Shown here: positions 36,751-46,037 of the stretch, in pieces
Position numbering within the stretch: position 1 is the first letter of the stretch
How the letters are laid out: each line of letters opens with the position of its first letter
Assembly: GCA_029213065.1 (NCBI GenBank)
Contig: JARGPH010000028.1
Coordinates: 22,921 to 86,920, forward strand
Reading direction: 5' to 3'
Source: Verrucomicrobiales bacterium
GTDB taxonomy: Bacteria; Verrucomicrobiota; Verrucomicrobiia; Verrucomicrobiales; DEV007
Length of the DNA: 64,000 nt
Position numbers and translations under genes: made by a program
Notes under the pieces: model-generated
Database searches by the model: none
Seen by the model: only the letters and a program-made list of their open reading frames with translations
Told to the model about the DNA's origin: nothing

Positions 36751-38394
36751 TCACGCCATCGCGATCATCTTCGTCGCGAGAGCGAGAGTTTCCGGCCCGA
36801 TGCCGCCTAACATGCGTGCTAACTCTTTCCTCCGTTTCTCGCCGGTGATGGGTTCGAGAGAGGAATTCGTCATTTGGTTTTTGACGACTTTGGTGACGAG
36901 GAAGTGCTTGTGGGCGAGGGAGGCAACCTGGGGCATGTGGGTGATCGCGACGACCTGATGGCGCTCTCCGAGGTAGGCCATTTTCTTGCCGACAGCTCCG
37001 GCGATCTCGCCTCCGACGTTGGCGTCGATTTCGTCGAAGACCATGAGGGGGATTTGATCCTGGTCGGCGAGGGCGCTCTTCACCGCGAGCATGACGCGGG
37101 ACATTTCACCGCTCGAGGCAATGACGCGGAGCGGCTTGAGCGGTTCGCCGGGGTTGGGTCCGAAGAGGAAGTCGACCGATTCGCTCCCGCGCGGGCCGAA
37201 CTCGTCGAGTTCTTCGAACTGAATTTCGAAGACGGACTGATTGAAGCCGAGATCGCTGAGATGAGCGGCGATTTCTCTCGCGAGAGCGGGGGCGGCTTTT
37301 TCGCGCTTTTTGGTGAGGCGCTTCGCGGCTGTCCGGAGCGATTTTTCGGTGGACTGGATCTCGGCGAGGAGGCGTTCCATTTCCTCGTCGCGTCCATCGA
37401 CGGTGTTGAGGCGTTTGCGGGCGGTGACTTCGTACGCGAGGACGTCTTCGACGGTTTGTCCGTATTTTCGTTTCAGGGTTTCGACTTCGTCGATGCGCCG
37501 TTCGATCTGAGCCATTTCGGCGGGATCAATGTCGAGCTCGTCGCGGTAGTCGCGGAGGGTGCTTTCGAGTTCTTCAATCTCGACGCGTGCGGATTCGAAT
37601 CCGGAGACGCGTTCGCTGATCGCGGGATCAAAGCGCTCGAGCTCGCGAATGCATCGTTGGGCGTTGGTGAGGTTGGCGACGGCGGCGCTGATGAGGTCGA
37701 CGCTTTGATTGGCGTTCTCGACGAGGCGGTTGCTGTTGAGGCTTTGCCGGTAGCGCTGTTCGAGATCGGCGATTTCCTCGCGGTCGAGCGAGGCGCTGGA
37801 GATTTCCTCGACCTGAAAGCGAAGCAAATCGATTTCCTGATCGCTGACCTGGCGGGTGTTTTCAAACTCGGCGAGGGCGCTGGTGGCGTTGTGCCAGGCC
37901 CGGTAGTTTTTCCGGTAGGCCTCGTATTCGGTAGCGGCGCGGGCGTAGGCGTCGAGCATCGCGAGCTGTCTTTCCTGCGAGAGGAGGGACTGGTGCTCGT
38001 GCGGTCCGTGGAGATCGACGAGGAGTCCACCGAGTGATTTGAGGACCGAGAGGGTGCAGGGGGAGCAATTGACGAACTGCTTGTTGCCGCTCCCGAAGAC
38101 TCGCTTCACGACCAGTGAATTCCCTTCGCAGGATTCGAGACCGGATTCGGCGAGGAGGGCGTTGACCTGATCGAGGTTGCCGGAGAGCTCGAAGATGGCT
38201 TCGACGCTGCAGCTGGTTTCGTCGGTTCGGAGAAGGTCGTGGTTGGCGCGTTCCCCGAGGATGAGTTTGAGCGCGCCGACGATCATGGATTTGCCGGCTC
38301 CTGTCGTTCCGGTGACTCCAATGAGGCCGGAACCCAGTTCCCAGGTCAAATCATCCACCAGCGCGAGATTCTTGATTTTCAGTACCGAGAGCAT
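36751..38394 (-). CDS. recN: DNA repair protein RecN
   Basis: 547 aa, usual length. SMC-like ATPase that acts at DNA double-strand breaks. Walker A GTTGAGKSMIVGAL (about 29-42), a central coiled coil (about 150-380), then the signature ASSGEMSRVMLAVKSALADQ and Walker B PLMVFDEIDANVGGEIAGAV, followed by HQVVAITHMPQVA. All ATP-binding elements are present. It is divergent from the MBL hydrolase gene at 38443 (48 bp between starts). Confidence 0.97.
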   Translation of the reverse strand: MLSVLKIKNLALVDDLTWELGSGLIGVTGTTGAGKSMIVGALKLILGERANHDLLRTDETSCSVEAIFELSGNLDQVNALLAESGLESCEGNSLVVKRVFGSGNKQFVNCSPCTLSVLKSLGGLLVDLHGPHEHQSLLSQERQLAMLDAYARAATEYEAYRKNYRAWHNATSALAEFENTRQVSDQEIDLLRFQVEEISSASLDREEIADLEQRYRQSLNSNRLVENANQSVDLISAAVANLTNAQRCIRELERFDPAISERVSGFESARVEIEELESTLRDYRDELDIDPAEMAQIERRIDEVETLKRKYGQTVEDVLAYEVTARKRLNTVDGRDEEMERLLAEIQSTEKSLRTAAKRLTKKREKAAPALAREIAAHLSDLGFNQSVFEIQFEELDEFGPRGSESVDFLFGPNPGEPLKPLRVIASSGEMSRVMLAVKSALADQDQIPLMVFDEIDANVGGEIAGAVGKKMAYLGERHQVVAITHMPQVASLAHKHFLVTKVVKNQMTNSSLEPITGEKRRKELARMLGGIGPETLALATKMIAMA

Positions 38395-38442
38395 TAGGTG
38401 AGAGATATTTTCATTACTTTCTCATAACTGTTCAAATTAGCA

Positions 38443-39228
38443 ATGTTCAAAAACACTGAAATCACATTTTTAGGAACCGCCACGTCGATCGGGGTTCCGG
38501 TGATTGGGTGTCATTGTGCGGTCTGCAGCTCGGATGACCCGAAAAACAAGCGTCTCCGCTCGTCGATCTATGTGGAGTCGGAGGAGACCAAACTGCTCGT
38601 CGACACGGGGCCGGACTTTCGTCAGCAGTGTCTCCGCGAGGGGATTGATCACCTCGATGCGGTGGTGTTCACTCATGAGCACACTGATCACATCATGGGC
38701 TTCGACGATTTGCGGCGCTTCACGGTTTATGAAGAGGAGGCGCTTCAGATTCACGCGACGGAGTCCTGTCTCGGGCGGCTCAAGGCGGCGTTTTCCTACG
38801 TGTTTGACGGGAAGAACGGCTACCGCGGCTATTTGAAAGTGAAGCCAGAGGTGATTGACGGTCCGTTTCGGGTCGGTGATCTCGAACTGACACCGCTCCC
38901 GGTGACGCACGGAAAGGTAGAAACGGTGGGCTTTCTCTTCTCGCGGGAGGGCGAGCGGCTTTTTGCCTACATCCCCGATGCTAAGGTGCTGAGCGCTGAG
39001 GCGGAGGCGTTGATTGAGGGAATTGATCTGCTCATTCTCGACGGGCTTCAGCCCCTCCCTCACAACACGCATTTATCGATTCCGGAGTCGGTCGAGCTGG
39101 TGGAGCGGCTCGCTGTGAAGAAAACCTGGCTGACGCACTTTTCCTGTCGGGTCGACTACCGGGAGCTCGAGCCCGGACTTCCTGAGAATGTGCATCTTGC
39201 CTGGGACGGCTTGAAGCTGGAAGTCTGA
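38443..39228 (+). CDS. MBL-fold metal-dependent hydrolase (PhnP/YcbJ-like)
   Basis: 261 aa. Metallo-beta-lactamase fold phosphodiesterase: FLGTATSIGVPVIGCHCAVC at the N-terminus (two Cys-containing CxC element of PhnP relatives), FTHEHTDHIMGFDDLRRF (HxHxDH), PVTHGK and FSCRVD. Such proteins cleave cyclic phosphate or phosphodiester bonds. Substrate is not defined. Divergent from recN. Confidence 0.9.
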   Translation: MFKNTEITFLGTATSIGVPVIGCHCAVCSSDDPKNKRLRSSIYVESEETKLLVDTGPDFRQQCLREGIDHLDAVVFTHEHTDHIMGFDDLRRFTVYEEEALQIHATESCLGRLKAAFSYVFDGKNGYRGYLKVKPEVIDGPFRVGDLELTPLPVTHGKVETVGFLFSREGERLFAYIPDAKVLSAEAEALIEGIDLLILDGLQPLPHNTHLSIPESVELVERLAVKKTWLTHFSCRVDYRELEPGLPENVHLAWDGLKLEV

Positions 39229-39274
39229 TCGGGTTGCGATTTGATGAAGTCGTGAGACTGTTCATTCCCTCATC

Positions 39275-40366
39275 ATGATGTTACGAAATACCCCCTTTCG
39301 CATGAGTCAGCGCGCCGGATTGTTTTCTCCGGTTTTAGCGGTGCTCTTTACGGCCTCTGCCTGTCTCGCCGAGGAAACGGCTGACGGGAAAAAGTCCCAA
39401 GTGAAATCTGAAGCGGCGGACGAGACGACTCCGGTAGCGAAAGACGAGACGACTCCGGAGTGGCTCCCCGAGGGAAAGTGGGCGCTCGATTGGTCGGATG
39501 AATTTTCGGGGGAAGGCGAGTTGGAGAAGTGGTATCCGCTCCTGGGCTACAATCCTCCCGCCTTTAAAAAGAATGAGGCTAAGGGGATTCGCTGGTCGGG
39601 CAAGACTGAGGAGTCATCCCACATGTACAGTGTCAAATCGGGTCATCACTGGCTCAATGGTGATGGGCAACTCGTGATGCGGATCGTTACTGATAAGACG
39701 AAAAAGAATGAGCATGGTCCTCGTGTCGAGGCGGCTTATTTGCTGACCGGTTATCCCGAAGTGTGGGACAAAACGGAGCCGAACAATGCGAAATGGGCGG
39801 GGAAATTCGTGAGCCCGAAGGACGGACCGCTTTATATCTCGGCGCGGGTTCGCACGGATCAGGTCGTGGGATGGTCGACCTGGTTTGCGTTCTGGCTTTT
39901 TTCTGAGACCCGGGCCTACAACGGGAATCCTGTGGACGGAACCGAAGTGGATATGATTGAGATTCCACGCGGCAAACACGAATATATGGACAAGGTCTTC
40001 AACGTTGCGAATCACTGGAAATCGACCGGCGGTTCGGAGTCGTTGCAGTTCCGGGAAAAAGGGACCCCGCCCTCGACTTCGTTTGTCGACGTCACGGATT
40101 CTGATTATCACACTTATGGGATCGAGTGGTCAAAGGAGTCGATGAAGTGTTCTGTCGACGGGAAGGTTTACTATACGTTTGCGGAGAATATCCCGACGGA
40201 TCCGGTCGACATGATGATGTTTCTGACCCTCGAGTTTAAGCCCAATGCCTGGGATCCGAATCAGGGGGATGGCCGGGTTGAAGGGCCGTATGTTTCCGAT
40301 TCTCCTGAGATGCGGGAGATGTCACGGGCGCTGGTGGATTTTGTGCGGGTGTATCGGAAGGAGTAG
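39275..40366 (+). CDS. Secreted GH16 glycoside hydrolase
   Basis: 363 aa; either of two adjacent Met codons may start it, with a signal peptide through ACLAEE. A short Lys/Glu/Thr linker is followed by the GH16 beta-jelly roll: WALDWSDEFSG, GWSTWFAFWLFSE, and the catalytic E-x-D-x-x-E element TEVDMIEIPRG, then YHTYGIEWSKESMKCSVDGK. The closest subgroup by eye is beta-agarase/porphyranase/kappa-carrageenase type, which degrades algal galactans. That fits a marine PVC bacterium with sulfatases, but substrate is inferred only. Confidence 0.9.
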   Translation: MMLRNTPFRMSQRAGLFSPVLAVLFTASACLAEETADGKKSQVKSEAADETTPVAKDETTPEWLPEGKWALDWSDEFSGEGELEKWYPLLGYNPPAFKKNEAKGIRWSGKTEESSHMYSVKSGHHWLNGDGQLVMRIVTDKTKKNEHGPRVEAAYLLTGYPEVWDKTEPNNAKWAGKFVSPKDGPLYISARVRTDQVVGWSTWFAFWLFSETRAYNGNPVDGTEVDMIEIPRGKHEYMDKVFNVANHWKSTGGSESLQFREKGTPPSTSFVDVTDSDYHTYGIEWSKESMKCSVDGKVYYTFAENIPTDPVDMMMFLTLEFKPNAWDPNQGDGRVEGPYVSDSPEMREMSRALVDFVRVYRKE

Positions 40367-40385
40367 GCGGGGCTCGTTCCTGGTT

Positions 40386-40486
40386 GTTGGATGTTGGATG
40401 TTGGATGTTGGATGTTGGATGTTGGATGGGCTTTGGTGCAGTTTCAGGACATGGGTAACACATCAGGTTCAAGACATGGGTAACAC
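40386..40486. repeat. GTTGGAT heptamer array plus a 19-bp direct repeat pair
   Basis: Six perfect GTTGGAT units run from 40386 to 40427. Two copies of TTCARGACATGGGTAACAC follow at 40443-40461 and 40468-40486 (25-bp period). The latter recalls the end sequence of IS481-type elements, but no transposase is present. A hairpin (40573-40592) and tracts matching dispersed PVC intergenic repeats fill most of 40367-40766. Confidence 0.6.
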
Positions 40487-40766
40487 TTCGTTTGTTGGGG
40501 GTTACGGTTTGGTATTTCGTCACGGTAGACCCTCCGGCTTTTTGGCCGATGCTGAAGGCATCGTTGGTTCAGCCCCGGATTTCAATCCGGGGATCCGGTG
40601 GGAGAGGTGATGCGTCCTGAAGGGACGCGCGGAGATGTTGCGTTTCCTTGTTGGCGTTTCGTGCTTCCCGCGCCGGCTGTGGGGATGGCGGCCTGATCCG
40701 CGGGGGGAATATATGCGGTACGCATTTCCATTGAAAAACCGGATCTGTCCCCTTAGCGTTGTGGCT

Positions 40767-41600
40767 ATGGCAGCTCCTGTATTTGAGATGGAAAACATCA
40801 GCGTGCAACGTAGCGGACGCAAAATCCTGGATGACATCTCCTGGAGAGTCGAGCGAGGCGAAAACTGGGTCGTCGTTGGCGGAAACGGTTCGGGCAAGAC
40901 TTCGCTGCTCAATGTGCTCATGGGATACCTCACCCCGACAGACGGTGAGGTGAGTATTCGGGGCCGCGAGGATGCGGTGAATTCGAAGACTCAGAGCTGG
41001 GACGACTGGAAAAAGCGCATCGGCTTTGTCAGCAGCAGCATCGCTCAGGAAATCGATCCGGGCGAGTCTGCGCTCGATGTCATCATTGCGGGACGCCATG
41101 CTCAGGTCAATCTCTGGCAGAAGTCCGAGGATCCCAACGAGATCAAGGCCGCTGAAAAGATTCTCGAAAAGGTGAACTGCTCCCATTTGCGGGACAATCC
41201 CTGGTATTGGTTTTCACAGGGCGAAAGACAGCGGCTTCTCATCGGGCGGGCGCTCATGGCGAAGCGGATGGATTTTCTGATCCTCGACGAGCCCTGCGCG
41301 GGCCTCGATCCGGTGGCACGTGAGCATTTTCTCAATTTCGTTGAAGAGCTGACCCAAAAAGGTTCCTTCCGCTCGCTCGTGATGGTGACCCACCACGTCG
41401 AGGAGATCATCCCGGCGATCAGTCATGCCATGGTCCTGAAGGACGGGCAGGCGATCGCTCAGGGCGAGAAACGACGTGCTTTGAATTCGTTGAGTTTGTC
41501 GAACGCGTTCGGGAGTGAGCTGAAACTGCGGTCGCGCCTGGGACGGTATCGTCTCTACTTTGACGATGAGTTCATTCCTGAGGGCGGTCAGGTGATGTAG
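40767..41600 (+). CDS. ABC transporter ATP-binding protein
   Basis: 277 aa from the ATG at 40767; the frame is open to 40635 but the extra N-terminal residues look like intergenic repeat translation. Walker A GGNGSGKTSLLNVLMG, a Q-loop region, signature FSQGERQRLLIGRALM (a variant of LSGGQ) and Walker B FLILDEPCAGLD, with MVTHHVEEI following. It resembles ModF/YbbA-type single-domain ATPases. No permease is adjacent, so its transport partner is unknown. Confidence 0.88.
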   Translation: MAAPVFEMENISVQRSGRKILDDISWRVERGENWVVVGGNGSGKTSLLNVLMGYLTPTDGEVSIRGREDAVNSKTQSWDDWKKRIGFVSSSIAQEIDPGESALDVIIAGRHAQVNLWQKSEDPNEIKAAEKILEKVNCSHLRDNPWYWFSQGERQRLLIGRALMAKRMDFLILDEPCAGLDPVAREHFLNFVEELTQKGSFRSLVMVTHHVEEIIPAISHAMVLKDGQAIAQGEKRRALNSLSLSNAFGSELKLRSRLGRYRLYFDDEFIPEGGQVM

Positions 41601-41861
41601 TCCTTTGGGCTGTAAAAGGTAAAACGTCTTGAGGCTTTGCGGAGAGGCGAACCGCTCATGAGCGCTGATTTTCGCTGATCGGGGCTTGTGGAGGTTTTGC
41701 CGGAAAAAGGCGCAAGAAGCGCAAAAGGGCCGGGCGGATTGCTTACTCTATTGGACTCTTATCAGCGTTGATTAGCGTCCATCAGCGGTATTTTCTTTTC
41801 CCATCGAGCGGGGAGCTTTCGGATCGACATGCTTTTGCGGTCCACGCTATCGTGACCACTG
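41601..41861. other. Intergenic region with short dispersed repeats
   Basis: 261 bp without a gene. It contains several CAGCG/GATTAGCG/CATCAGCG-like words in both orientations, a pattern common between PVC genes. No promoter or terminator is convincing. Confidence 0.4.
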
Positions 41862-43352
41862 ATGACTGAAGTTGCTACTCCGCCTCCTCAACCAAAGAAA
41901 CCGGTAAAGAAATGGTTGGTCGGGGTTCTTGTTCTATTGGTTTTGATTGGGTTGATTCCGTTGGTGTTGCTTATCGCGTGGCCCGTTTATGGGATCGTCG
42001 CGAAGCGGGCTTATGAAGCTCATGTGGTGGAGTTGGAGGGGAAGGGCGAATCACTGGAAATTGCGGATCATGTTCCCGCGGCGGTTGAGAATCCGGACGA
42101 TAATTTTGCGGAGGAACCAATCATTCGGGAGATCATCCGGACAGCGCGTGAGGCTCCAGTAGATGATCTTGAGACGGCGGCTTTTTTGGAGCGGTACGAT
42201 ATCAAAAATCTTCCGGGGTATGAATGGGGCGGTCGTGAGCGGCGGGTGCGGCTGGTTGAGCAGGCTCCGTTGAATGAAAATTTTCCGGAGCTTACTGAAA
42301 GGGAGGCGGCGGAGATGATTTTGGAGCATTGCTCGGAGATAGAGGAGCTGGATGCTTTGGTCAGGGCAGCGCGTCGGCCGGCGGCTAATTTTGATTTGGA
42401 TTATGAAGCTCTATTTTTCATGAGATTGGACGACGTCACCGTGCTTCGAGATCTCGTAAAATTACTCATTCTGCGCGGCCGTTCGGCCATGTTAGTGGGA
42501 GAAATGGATCAGGCGTTGGATGATATGGAAACTCTTATGCAGGTGTCCGAAAAGTTTCTTGCTGAGCCCGCGTTGATATTTTTGTTAGTGGGAATCGATT
42601 GGCGTGAAAGGTCAGCCGATTTAGCCTCGGAAGGACTTCAAAAAAGGCTCTGGACGGAATCACATCTAGCAAGGATTGAGCAGTTTATCCCAAATTCAGA
42701 GAACGGGGCCCGGTTCTTTCGATCAATGCGAATGGAGAGAGCGATTGTGGTAAATCGATTGTTGAACTTGAGACGAATGTCTGAGCGGAAAGATAGTGAT
42801 TATTATGAACAGGTAAAATGGCTCGGGATGACGCCTGTCGGCTATCAGTATGATAATGCTCGAATGGCTTCTGAATTAATTCAGAAATATAAACTGGAAA
42901 GAAGTCTTCTGAATCTCTCCGACCCTCTCGACAAGGAAACGAGTTTGGAAGCGCAACTATTTCACCTTCGCCGGAATCCTTTCATACGAGCTCGTTATGC
43001 ATTGGCTACGATGATTTTGCCGGCCTACAACACGATTGGTCAGCGTTTCCTACGATGTGAAATACTGATGGAGCAGGCGAAGCTTGCCGTGGCGCTGGAG
43101 CGGTTCCGCATCGCGACGGGAAGCTACCCGGAGAATCTCGAGGCGCTCAACACGACGATACCGCTGGATCCTTTCGCGGAGAAGCCGATGGCTTATCGGA
43201 AAGAGGGAAAGTCATACGTGCTCTACTCGATCGGTTCCAACGGGATCGATGAAGGGGGACTCCTCAAGCATCATCGGGATTACGGTGACTACGTCTGGCG
43301 TCTCGATTTGCCTGATGACTTTGATCGGGATGATTATTCGAGCCGGGACTGA
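41862..43352 (+). CDS. Membrane-anchored hypothetical protein with a pseudopilin-like C-terminus
   Basis: 496 aa. A cytoplasmic Pro/Lys start, one transmembrane segment (about 20-45, VGVLVLLVLIGLIPLVLLIA), then a long helical extracytoplasmic part. The end (ALERFRIATGSYPENLEALN, DPFAEKPMAYRKEGKSYVLY, SIGSNGIDEGG) matches the C-terminal layout of PVC proteins related to type II secretion pseudopilins. Bases from about 42400 to 43080 are visibly more A+T-rich than the rest. Function unknown. Confidence 0.65.
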   Translation: MTEVATPPPQPKKPVKKWLVGVLVLLVLIGLIPLVLLIAWPVYGIVAKRAYEAHVVELEGKGESLEIADHVPAAVENPDDNFAEEPIIREIIRTAREAPVDDLETAAFLERYDIKNLPGYEWGGRERRVRLVEQAPLNENFPELTEREAAEMILEHCSEIEELDALVRAARRPAANFDLDYEALFFMRLDDVTVLRDLVKLLILRGRSAMLVGEMDQALDDMETLMQVSEKFLAEPALIFLLVGIDWRERSADLASEGLQKRLWTESHLARIEQFIPNSENGARFFRSMRMERAIVVNRLLNLRRMSERKDSDYYEQVKWLGMTPVGYQYDNARMASELIQKYKLERSLLNLSDPLDKETSLEAQLFHLRRNPFIRARYALATMILPAYNTIGQRFLRCEILMEQAKLAVALERFRIATGSYPENLEALNTTIPLDPFAEKPMAYRKEGKSYVLYSIGSNGIDEGGLLKHHRDYGDYVWRLDLPDDFDRDDYSSRD

Positions 43353-43465
43353 CGGGAGTCTTTGGAGCGAGCCCACGGAATTCGGCTACAGTTTTTCGAT
43401 ATGTGGTGATGTTGGTAGCGTTTTCTGGCGTTCCTTCAGGACGCGGAAATCGTGGTGTCAGGATT

Positions 43466-43485
43466 CCAGGGGTTAAAACCCCTGG
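43466..43485. terminator. Perfect hairpin downstream of the membrane protein gene
   Basis: CCAGGGGTT and AACCCCTGG flank a 2-nt loop, followed by a second hairpin at about 43496-43510. It has the form of a dispersed PVC intergenic hairpin. There is no T-run, so termination is possible but not certain. Confidence 0.45.
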
Positions 43486-43490
43486 CTATG

Positions 43491-44002
43491 TTCTGTTGGG
43501 CCTTCAGCCCATGAGTCGTGTGGTTGGTGTCTATACACGCGGACCCGTGAAGACTGCTCTCAAGGTGGGGCGAATCGTCCCGATGAGCGGCGGTGGTCCG
43601 GCGAAATGCCCGCTCTTGCCTGGTATCCCGCTACGAAGCTTAAGGGGGTAATTCTTAGCGGCACTTTCCCGTCGCGGCTCGACGGGGACGTCTCGCCCTA
43701 CCCGTCGGAGGTGGCTTCTACGCTCGATTACAGACCCCGACCCTTCTTCTGTTGGGCCTTCAGCCCATAAGTCGTGTGGCTGGTGTTTAGACACGCGGAC
43801 CCGTGAAGACTGCTCTCAAGGTGGGGCGAATCGTCCCGATGAGCCGCAGTGGTCCGGCGAAATGCCCGCTCTTGCCTGGTATCCCGCTACGAAGCTTAAG
43901 GGGGTAATTCTTAGCGGCACTTTCCCGTCGCGGCTCGACGGGGACGTCTCGCCCTACCCGTCGGAGGTGGCTTCTACGCTCGATTACAGACCCCGGCCCT
44001 TC
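43491..44002. repeat. 256-bp tandem duplication
   Basis: Copy 1 is 43491-43746 and copy 2 is 43747-44002; 7 differences in 256 bp. Copy 2 contains the last codons and stop of the M42 peptidase gene, and copy 1 keeps a fossil of the same piece. Together with 43353-43490, this fills the gene-free stretch before the peptidase. Confidence 0.88.
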
Positions 44003-44970
44003 CGCGCGGCTTTCTCATACTTCCGGTGATCTCTGCCCCGCTTTTCCAGCCGTTTGCGCAGCCTCGCTTTTGAGGTGTCACTTGCCTTGCGTTGGGTCAT
44101 GCGGAGGGTCGTTGCAGTGATAAGTTTGACGAGGTTTTTGGCGTCGTCGAGGGCGATGAATTCTTCGGCGATGCCTTTTTCAGGAGGGCAGTTGTGGTAG
44201 TTGCCGAGAATGACCGAGATGCCGGCGGCGGGGATGCCATAGAGGTTCATCGCGGTGGCTTCGCAGGCCCCGCCGTCGAGTAAAGCCCGCTGGAAAGGGA
44301 TCTTTTCTTCGGTTCCGGCGTCGACGAGCTCGGCGGTGACGGCGTCGTTGAAAACGCTGATGCGATCTCCGACGCGGATCGCGGGGCCGTTGCCCATTTC
44401 GGCGCCTCCGCGCGGGGCGCTCGTTTCGAGGGATACGAAGACAACGCCATCCGGCAGGGGCCACTTTTTCGCCATCTCGATGGAGCCGATGAAGCCGACT
44501 TCCTCGGCCCGGGTGAAGAGGGCGTAGACGGTCGTTTTCGCGTTTTGGGCTTCCAGTTCCATGAAGAGCGCAAGCATCGCGGCGCATCCAACGAGGTCGT
44601 CGCAGACGCGGGAATGAATGATGCCCTTTTTCAGCTCGAAAGGTTTCAGATCCCACATTCCGAAATCACCGAACCACTCGACGGGATGGGTTTTGAGCCG
44701 CTCTTCGGGGACGCCTCCGAGAAAGACGTCTTCGCCGGCGTGTTTGACCCAGCCGGGGTGATCCATGTGGGCAGCGAAGGCGAGCTTGGGCTTTTTGCGT
44801 CCGTTCTGGTATTTCGCGATGAGGTTGCCGAAGTCGTCTTTTTCGACGGTGACGTGCTTCATCTCCGCGAGATATTCGAGGATGACTGCCTCAACGTGGT
44901 ATTCGTGAAAGGGCGCGGTCGGGGTCGAGAGAATTTTCCGGAAGAGCGAGACGAAGGTCTGATGGTGCAT
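43984..44970 (-). CDS. M42-family metallopeptidase
   Basis: 328 aa from the ATG at 44970; the open frame continues to 45624 but that part is the reverse of the acyltransferase gene. M42-type blocks: LAFAAHMDHPGWVKH (metal His/Asp), SRVCDDLVGCAAMLALFME, FTRAEEVGFIGS (catalytic Glu pair), VSLETSAPRGGAEMG and GNYHNCPPEKG. It would be a cytoplasmic aminopeptidase. The gene's end is part of the tandem duplication. It is divergent from the acyltransferase gene at 45052. Confidence 0.9.
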   Translation of the reverse strand: MHHQTFVSLFRKILSTPTAPFHEYHVEAVILEYLAEMKHVTVEKDDFGNLIAKYQNGRKKPKLAFAAHMDHPGWVKHAGEDVFLGGVPEERLKTHPVEWFGDFGMWDLKPFELKKGIIHSRVCDDLVGCAAMLALFMELEAQNAKTTVYALFTRAEEVGFIGSIEMAKKWPLPDGVVFVSLETSAPRGGAEMGNGPAIRVGDRISVFNDAVTAELVDAGTEEKIPFQRALLDGGACEATAMNLYGIPAAGISVILGNYHNCPPEKGIAEEFIALDDAKNLVKLITATTLRMTQRKASDTSKARLRKRLEKRGRDHRKYEKAARKGRGL

Positions 44971-45051
44971 GAGTAAAAAGGGAACGCGGGGAAATTGCCA
45001 CGGGAAGGGATCGCTGGCAAATCCGCGAAAAACGCGCTTATTTCCCGTGAT

Positions 45052-46026
45052 ATGTCCGTTTGGAAAAAAATCCGGTATCGACTCGAATGGTTCGGGCTGA
45101 ATTACCTCTACTTCGTGATTCCGCTCCTTCCCAGAAAGGGGGCGCACTTTCTTAGTCGTGCCCTCGGAAGCGTCGCTTTTCATGCGGATAGACGCGGACG
45201 CTCCACCGCGATCAAGAATCTCACCCTGATTTTCGGGGAGGAAAAAAGCGAGTCGGAGATCCGGACAATCGCACGGGATTCCTACCGGAGTTTTGCTCAG
45301 ACGGTGGTCGATCAGTTCTGGAGCCGCCGACTCACGCACGACACTTACGAAACCTACTGTGAAATCGTCCTCGATGACCCCGAGGCGGTCGAAAAGGCCC
45401 GTGAAACGGGGGCAATCTGGGTGACCCCGCACTACAGCAATTTCGAGTGGATTGCCCTCGTGATGGGCTTCCGCGATTATAAATTCACGATCGTGGCGCA
45501 GAATTTCAAGAATCCAAGCCTCACCGGGATTTACAAAAAGAACCGTGAGGTGACAGGCCACGAGGTGATTCCCCAGCGCGGGGCGATCATGCGCTTGCTG
45601 AAAAATCTGAAGCGGGGAGGGCACGCAGCTTTTTTAACCGATCTCACGATCAAGCCCTCGAAAGCGGCGACTTTGATCGATTGTTTCGGGAAAAAGACCT
45701 GCGTCACTGCGATTCATGCGGAGTTGATGAAGCGGACGGGGCTCACCGTGATTCCGGGGATTTGTATCCCCCGGCCCGATGGAACCTATCTCCTGCGGGG
45801 GTTTGAGGCGCTCAAGTTCGGTCCTGATGACAACGAGCAGACCATCGCCCAGGCGTGTTGGAACATTTTCGAACCCCATATTCGTGAGAATCCCGCGCCC
45901 TGGCTCTGGATGTACAAGCACTGGCGCTATTTGCCGGCAGGTGAGGCGGAAAATTATCCGGATTATGCGAGACAGCACGATGGATTTGACGCTATCCAGG
46001 CACGTGTTGCCGAGCGGCAAAGTTGA
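45052..46026 (+). CDS. LpxL/HtrB-like lysophospholipid acyltransferase
   Basis: 324 aa from the ATG at 45052 (earlier in-frame residues look non-coding). An N-terminal hydrophobic helix is followed by the acyltransferase domain: the HX4D-like element at HYSNFEWIALVMG (after WVTPHYSNFEW), then GAIMRLLKNLKRGGHAAFLT and IDCFGKKTCVTAIHAELMKRT. Such enzymes add a late acyl chain to lipid A or related lipids at the inner membrane. It fits an outer-membrane-bearing bacterium. Confidence 0.85.
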   Translation: MSVWKKIRYRLEWFGLNYLYFVIPLLPRKGAHFLSRALGSVAFHADRRGRSTAIKNLTLIFGEEKSESEIRTIARDSYRSFAQTVVDQFWSRRLTHDTYETYCEIVLDDPEAVEKARETGAIWVTPHYSNFEWIALVMGFRDYKFTIVAQNFKNPSLTGIYKKNREVTGHEVIPQRGAIMRLLKNLKRGGHAAFLTDLTIKPSKAATLIDCFGKKTCVTAIHAELMKRTGLTVIPGICIPRPDGTYLLRGFEALKFGPDDNEQTIAQACWNIFEPHIRENPAPWLWMYKHWRYLPAGEAENYPDYARQHDGFDAIQARVAERQS

Positions 46027-46037
46027 GGTGAAGAACC

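Noticed and set aside
36874..38037. 387-aa plus-strand open frame
   Set aside because: Antisense of recN; Gly/Val/Phe/Glu-biased with no domain.
40440..40490. Intact IS481 element
   Set aside because: Only end-like repeats are present; there is no transposase ORF or target duplication.
44971..45624. N-terminal extension of the M42 peptidase frame
   Set aside because: This part is the reverse strand of the acyltransferase gene; homology begins at the ATG at 44970.
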